The notes under the pieces are model-generated. The model was not told the origin of the DNA and did not search any database. It was given only the letters and a program-made list of their open reading frames with translations. DNA of 10,361 nucleotides, taken from Bacteroidales bacterium (GTDB lineage: Bacteria; Bacteroidota; Bacteroidia; Bacteroidales; UBA932). This document shows, piece after piece, positions 7,891-10,361 of the stretch. Every line of letters starts with the position of its first letter. Position 1 is the first letter of the stretch. The stretch spans positions 1 through 10,361 of the forward strand of contig JAEENZ010000253.1 of assembly GCA_016283985.1 (NCBI GenBank). The letters are read 5' to 3'. The translations under genes were made by a program, and so were the position numbers.

Positions 7891-8240
7891 AGCTTCTTGG
7901 GATGCATTTTAAGGCATACCACGGTTGCCTGCCGGAGGAAAGAACCGACGGCGGCGAGTACGTGGTGGATTTCCGATGCTCGGTCAATCCCGAGAATGCC
8001 ATCCAGACCGACGACCTTGCGGACACCATCGATTATTCCGAGGTTTACCGCATAGTCGCCGGAGAAATGGCCATCCCATCAAACCTGCTGGAACACGTGG
8101 CCGGACGAATCAGGGATGCGGTCGAAACCGCGTTCCCGGATCTGGAAGAGTTCGAGATCAGCATCTCCAAACTCAACCCGCCCGTCGGCGGTCCCGCCGA
8201 TGCTGCAAGGGTTACCATCAAAGGAGGCAGCGAGGTATGA
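7863..8240 (+). CDS. folB: Dihydroneopterin aldolase FolB
   Basis: FolB converts 7,8-dihydroneopterin to 6-hydroxymethyl-7,8-dihydropterin and glycolaldehyde in cytoplasmic folate synthesis. The 125-residue length is typical. By alignment from memory with the Staphylococcus aureus enzyme, the active-site residues are present: E26 after AYHG (E22 there), Y58 in DTIDYSEV (Y54), E77 in LLEHVAGRI (E74) and K103 in KLNPP (K100). The first beta-strand (TGTIELLGMHFKAYHG) is needed for the fold, so the ATG at 7863 is required and the internal Met14 would be too short. The gene therefore overlaps the preceding methyltransferase by 28 bases. The stop TGA overlaps the ATG of mtaB (ATGA). No other folate gene is visible nearby. 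Confidence 0.95.
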   Translation: MRIHNTGTIELLGMHFKAYHGCLPEERTDGGEYVVDFRCSVNPENAIQTDDLADTIDYSEVYRIVAGEMAIPSNLLEHVAGRIRDAVETAFPDLEEFEISISKLNPPVGGPADAARVTIKGGSEV

Positions 8241-9583
8241 AGATAGCTTTCATCACGCTGGGCTGCAAACTTAATTTTGCAGAGACCGCCACCTACGAGC
8301 GCGGATTCCGCGCCGCCGGGCTGGAGGTCGTTCCCTGGCGCGAGAAAGCGGATATCTACCTGATCAATACCTGCACGGTAACCGAAACTTCCAACAAGAA
8401 GTCCCGCGGCGAAATCCGCAAGGTGCATCGCATAAATCCTTCTGCAAAGATCATTGTCACAGGCTGTTACGCTCAGATGAAGCCGGACGAGGTGCGCGCC
8501 ATTGACGGCGTCGCCCGCGTCTTCCTCGCCTCTGAAAAATCGTTGGTGGTTCCCGAAACGCTGAAGCATTTGTTCCGGGAGGAACTGCCCCTGGAGGACG
8601 TGTCCACCCCCGGACACGGGCAGGGGGAGGGGCCCGTCGCTTGCGATGGGAGGGGCCGGAGCGAACGAAGTGAGCGGAGTTCCGACAGGGGCAGTTACCT
8701 GTCGGAACATGTCTTTGGAGCATATTCCACCAGCGAACGGACGCGAGCATTCCTGAAGGTTCAGGATGGATGCGACAATTTCTGCAGGTACTGCACCGTA
8801 CCGTATGCTAGGGGCAGGAGCAGGAGCATTCCGATTTGCGAGGCGCTAAAGGCGGCGGAAGCGATTGCTGCGGAGGGCGTGAAGGAAGTGGTGATAACCG
8901 GCGTGAACACGGGCGATTACGGACGCGGGACTGGCGAGAGTTTCCTGGACCTGCTGAAGGCGCTGAATGCCGTGGAAGGCATAGAGCGGTGGAGGATTTC
9001 GAGCATAGAGCCGAACCTTATAACGGAAGAAATCATTGACTGGATAGCCTCCGGCACGAAGTTCCAGCCGCACTTTCACATCCCTCTCCAGCAGGGCACC
9101 GACACCATCCTCGCCCGCATGGGCCGAAAATACACCACCGCCTTCTTCGCCGACAGGATAGCCTACATCCGCAGCAGGATGGAAGGTCCCGGCAAGCCGA
9201 AGGTGTTCTTTGGAATAGACGTAATGGCCGGTCTTCCGGGCGAAACGGAAGAACTTTTCCAGCAGGAACTGGAATTCCTGAAACGGGTCAGACCAGCCTT
9301 CATCCACGTCTTCCCCTACTCCAAGCGACCCGGAACTCCCGCTGCAACTATGCCGGACCAGGTTCCAGAGCAGATAAAAGCGGAACGGGTGGCCAGGCTG
9401 GAAGAACTGTGCAGGATACTCCATGATGAATTCGTGGAAGCAAACCGTGGAATCCGCGAAAAAGTGCTTTTCGAATCGAAGGAAAAAGACGGCTCGATGA
9501 GCGGATACACGGGCAATTACATCCGTGTCACCAGACCCTACGATGCGGCGCTGGTGGGTAAACTGACGGAGGTCACAATATGA
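8237..9583 (+). CDS. mtaB: tRNA t6A37 C2-methylthiotransferase MtaB (radical SAM)
   Basis: MtaB (YqeV family) adds a methylthio group to t6A at position 37 of ANN-decoding tRNAs, giving ms2t6A, using two [4Fe-4S] clusters and SAM. The 448-residue protein starts with the UPF0004 domain, whose cluster cysteines are C10 (TLGCKLNFAE), C46 (NTCTVT) and C77 (GCYAQ). The radical-SAM CxxxCxxC motif follows at C179, C183 and C186 (QDGCDNFCRYCTVPYARG), and then GVNTGDYG, a typical PLQQG motif and a TRAM-like C-terminus. The start is set by the ATGA overlap with folB, and the stop overlaps the next gene the same way. The linker between the two cluster domains is odd: residues 122-155 are low in complexity and rich in Gly, Ser, Arg and Glu, and are encoded by a series of hairpins (8599-8708). 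All catalytic motifs are intact, so the enzyme is probably active. Confidence 0.95.
   Translation: MKIAFITLGCKLNFAETATYERGFRAAGLEVVPWREKADIYLINTCTVTETSNKKSRGEIRKVHRINPSAKIIVTGCYAQMKPDEVRAIDGVARVFLASEKSLVVPETLKHLFREELPLEDVSTPGHGQGEGPVACDGRGRSERSERSSDRGSYLSEHVFGAYSTSERTRAFLKVQDGCDNFCRYCTVPYARGRSRSIPICEALKAAEAIAAEGVKEVVITGVNTGDYGRGTGESFLDLLKALNAVEGIERWRISSIEPNLITEEIIDWIASGTKFQPHFHIPLQQGTDTILARMGRKYTTAFFADRIAYIRSRMEGPGKPKVFFGIDVMAGLPGETEELFQQELEFLKRVRPAFIHVFPYSKRPGTPAATMPDQVPEQIKAERVARLEELCRILHDEFVEANRGIREKVLFESKEKDGSMSGYTGNYIRVTRPYDAALVGKLTEVTI
8599..8708. repeat. Cluster of inverted repeats inserted in frame within mtaB
   Basis: Three perfect or near-perfect inverted repeats follow each other inside the interdomain linker of mtaB. 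CGTGTCC (8599-8605) pairs with GGACACG (8612-8618). CCCGTCGC (8633-8640) pairs with GCGATGGG (8643-8650), with one G-T wobble. GTTCCGACAGG (8679-8689) pairs over 11 bases with CCTGTCGGAAC (8698-8708) around an 8-base loop. Between the second and third lies a purine-rich stretch with GAGCG twice and CGGAG twice (8657-8679). The stretch keeps the reading frame and encodes a low-complexity linker. It looks like a small palindromic repeat element, similar in concept to the in-gene palindromic elements of Rickettsia, but I see no second copy in this window. Confidence 0.6.
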
Positions 9584-10361
9584 AACTGATATTCTTCGGA
9601 ACCGGCACTTCGCTAGGTATCCCCATCGTGGGATGCCAATGCCCCGTATGCACCAGTCAGGATCCGCACGACAAGCGCTTCCGCGCATCAGCCATGTTCG
9701 AGGTGGACGGCCTGAACATACTGGTGGACTGCGGGCCGGACTTCCGCAGCCAGATGCTAGCCGCAGGCGTGGGGCATCTAGATGCCATCCTCATCACCCA
9801 TAACCACAAGGACCATGTGGGCGGACTGGACGACCTGCGGTCCCTGAACTTCATCGACCGCCGCCCTGCGGAGATCTACTGCGAGCCCAAGATCCTTGAA
9901 GACATCAAGCGGGAATTCCCTTACGCCTTCGCATCCCCGCGTTACCCCGGTGCCCCCGAATGGCATATCCATCTTATTGAAAACAAACCGTTTACGGTTC
10001 ATCCCTGCGCAGACGACAAAGAACTTGTCTGGGTGCATGACGTGGGATACGGCTACCGGATGCCGGACGGCAGTATAGTTCCCGGACCGGCCGACAACGT
10101 GGACAAGGCAGATGATGATGGAAAAGGAGTCCGTGTGATCCCGATACGCCTTATCCACGGAAAGCAACCCATACTGGGATTCCGTATCGGGAAGATTGCA
10201 TATCTGACCGACCTGAGCAGCATTCCGGAAGAGGAGATGCCCAAACTGGAAGGTCTGGAACACGTCACGCTCAACACCGTCACCTACGGCCCCCACCATT
10301 CGCATCTTTCGCTGGACGAGGCCCTTGCGCTGGCCGACCGCATCGGCGCAAAGCACACCTG
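9580..10361 (+). CDS. MBL-fold metal-dependent hydrolase, PhnP-like (3' end outside the window)
   Basis: This is a metallo-beta-lactamase-fold hydrolase, open to the window edge: 260 complete codons are visible. The substrate is unknown; relatives include PhnP phosphodiesterase and RNase Z-like proteins. The N-terminus MKLIFFGTGTSLGIPIVGC leads into CQCPVC (19-24), the zinc-binding Cys cluster typical of the PhnP-like branch. The di-metal motif HxHxDH is H74, H76, D78 and H79 (THNHKDHVGG). Further ligand candidates are H193 (IHGK) and D211 (LTDLSS). HHSH (239-242) is a conserved late motif, and the usual last His (in THISH) would lie past the edge. Residues about 142-183 look like an insertion between KPFTV and RVIPIRLIHGK. 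The ATG overlaps the mtaB stop by four bases, so it is the fifth gene of the cluster. It has no signal peptide, so it is probably cytoplasmic. Confidence 0.92.
   Translation, partial: MKLIFFGTGTSLGIPIVGCQCPVCTSQDPHDKRFRASAMFEVDGLNILVDCGPDFRSQMLAAGVGHLDAILITHNHKDHVGGLDDLRSLNFIDRRPAEIYCEPKILEDIKREFPYAFASPRYPGAPEWHIHLIENKPFTVHPCADDKELVWVHDVGYGYRMPDGSIVPGPADNVDKADDDGKGVRVIPIRLIHGKQPILGFRIGKIAYLTDLSSIPEEEMPKLEGLEHVTLNTVTYGPHHSHLSLDEALALADRIGAKHT

Noticed and set aside
7925..8236. N-terminal extension of mtaB by 104 residues
   Set aside because: The extension is folB DNA read in another frame and is Arg-rich and featureless; the ATG at 8237 gives the canonical MtaB N-terminus and an ATGA overlap.
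1..10361. Search for mobile elements, CRISPR arrays, toxin-antitoxin pairs, defence genes or tRNAs
   Set aside because: No transposase, integrase, regular spaced repeats, small paired ORFs or tRNA cloverleaf could be seen; the genes are conserved housekeeping families.

Overview
The window is a gene-dense stretch of ordinary chromosome, GC-rich by eye. It most likely comes from a member of the Bacteroidales (Bacteroidota), perhaps a Rikenellaceae-like gut lineage. The reasons are a Bacteroidota-style TamB, the second RsmI-like methyltransferase paralogue that I recall as common in this phylum, near-absence of Shine-Dalgarno sequences, and two matches to the Bacteroidota -7 promoter box TAnnTTTG. 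The placement rests on recall of family features, not on a search.

Layout. Positions 1-105 hold a small bacterial signal recognition particle RNA (ffs) and its oligo-T end. Seven bases later an HI0933/YhiN-type flavoprotein starts (112-1578, +). It converges on and overlaps by 20 bases with tsaD (1559-2578, -), the tRNA t6A37 synthase subunit. A divergent intergenic region of roughly 120 bases carries a candidate promoter on each strand. From about 2640 to the right edge runs one unbroken plus-strand cluster whose genes all overlap: tamB (envelope assembly), an RsmI-like SAM methyltransferase, folB (dihydroneopterin aldolase), mtaB (tRNA ms2t6A37 methylthiotransferase) and a PhnP-like metallo-beta-lactamase-fold hydrolase cut by the window edge. 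The overlaps are 8, 28, 4 and 4 bases, so the five genes probably form one translationally coupled operon.

How the genes relate. TsaD and MtaB act one after the other on the same nucleotide (A37 of ANN-decoding tRNAs), although they lie on opposite strands. The rest is a mix of envelope, folate and housekeeping functions with no shared pathway I can defend.

I see no defence system, phage, transposon, CRISPR array or other obviously new system. The points worth a second look are: a run of hairpins inserted in frame into mtaB; a tamB gene with no normal start codon in its frame, apparently needing a -1 frameshift or a non-standard start; extra 40-55 residue segments in two other conserved enzymes; and the deep overlap between the methyltransferase and folB.
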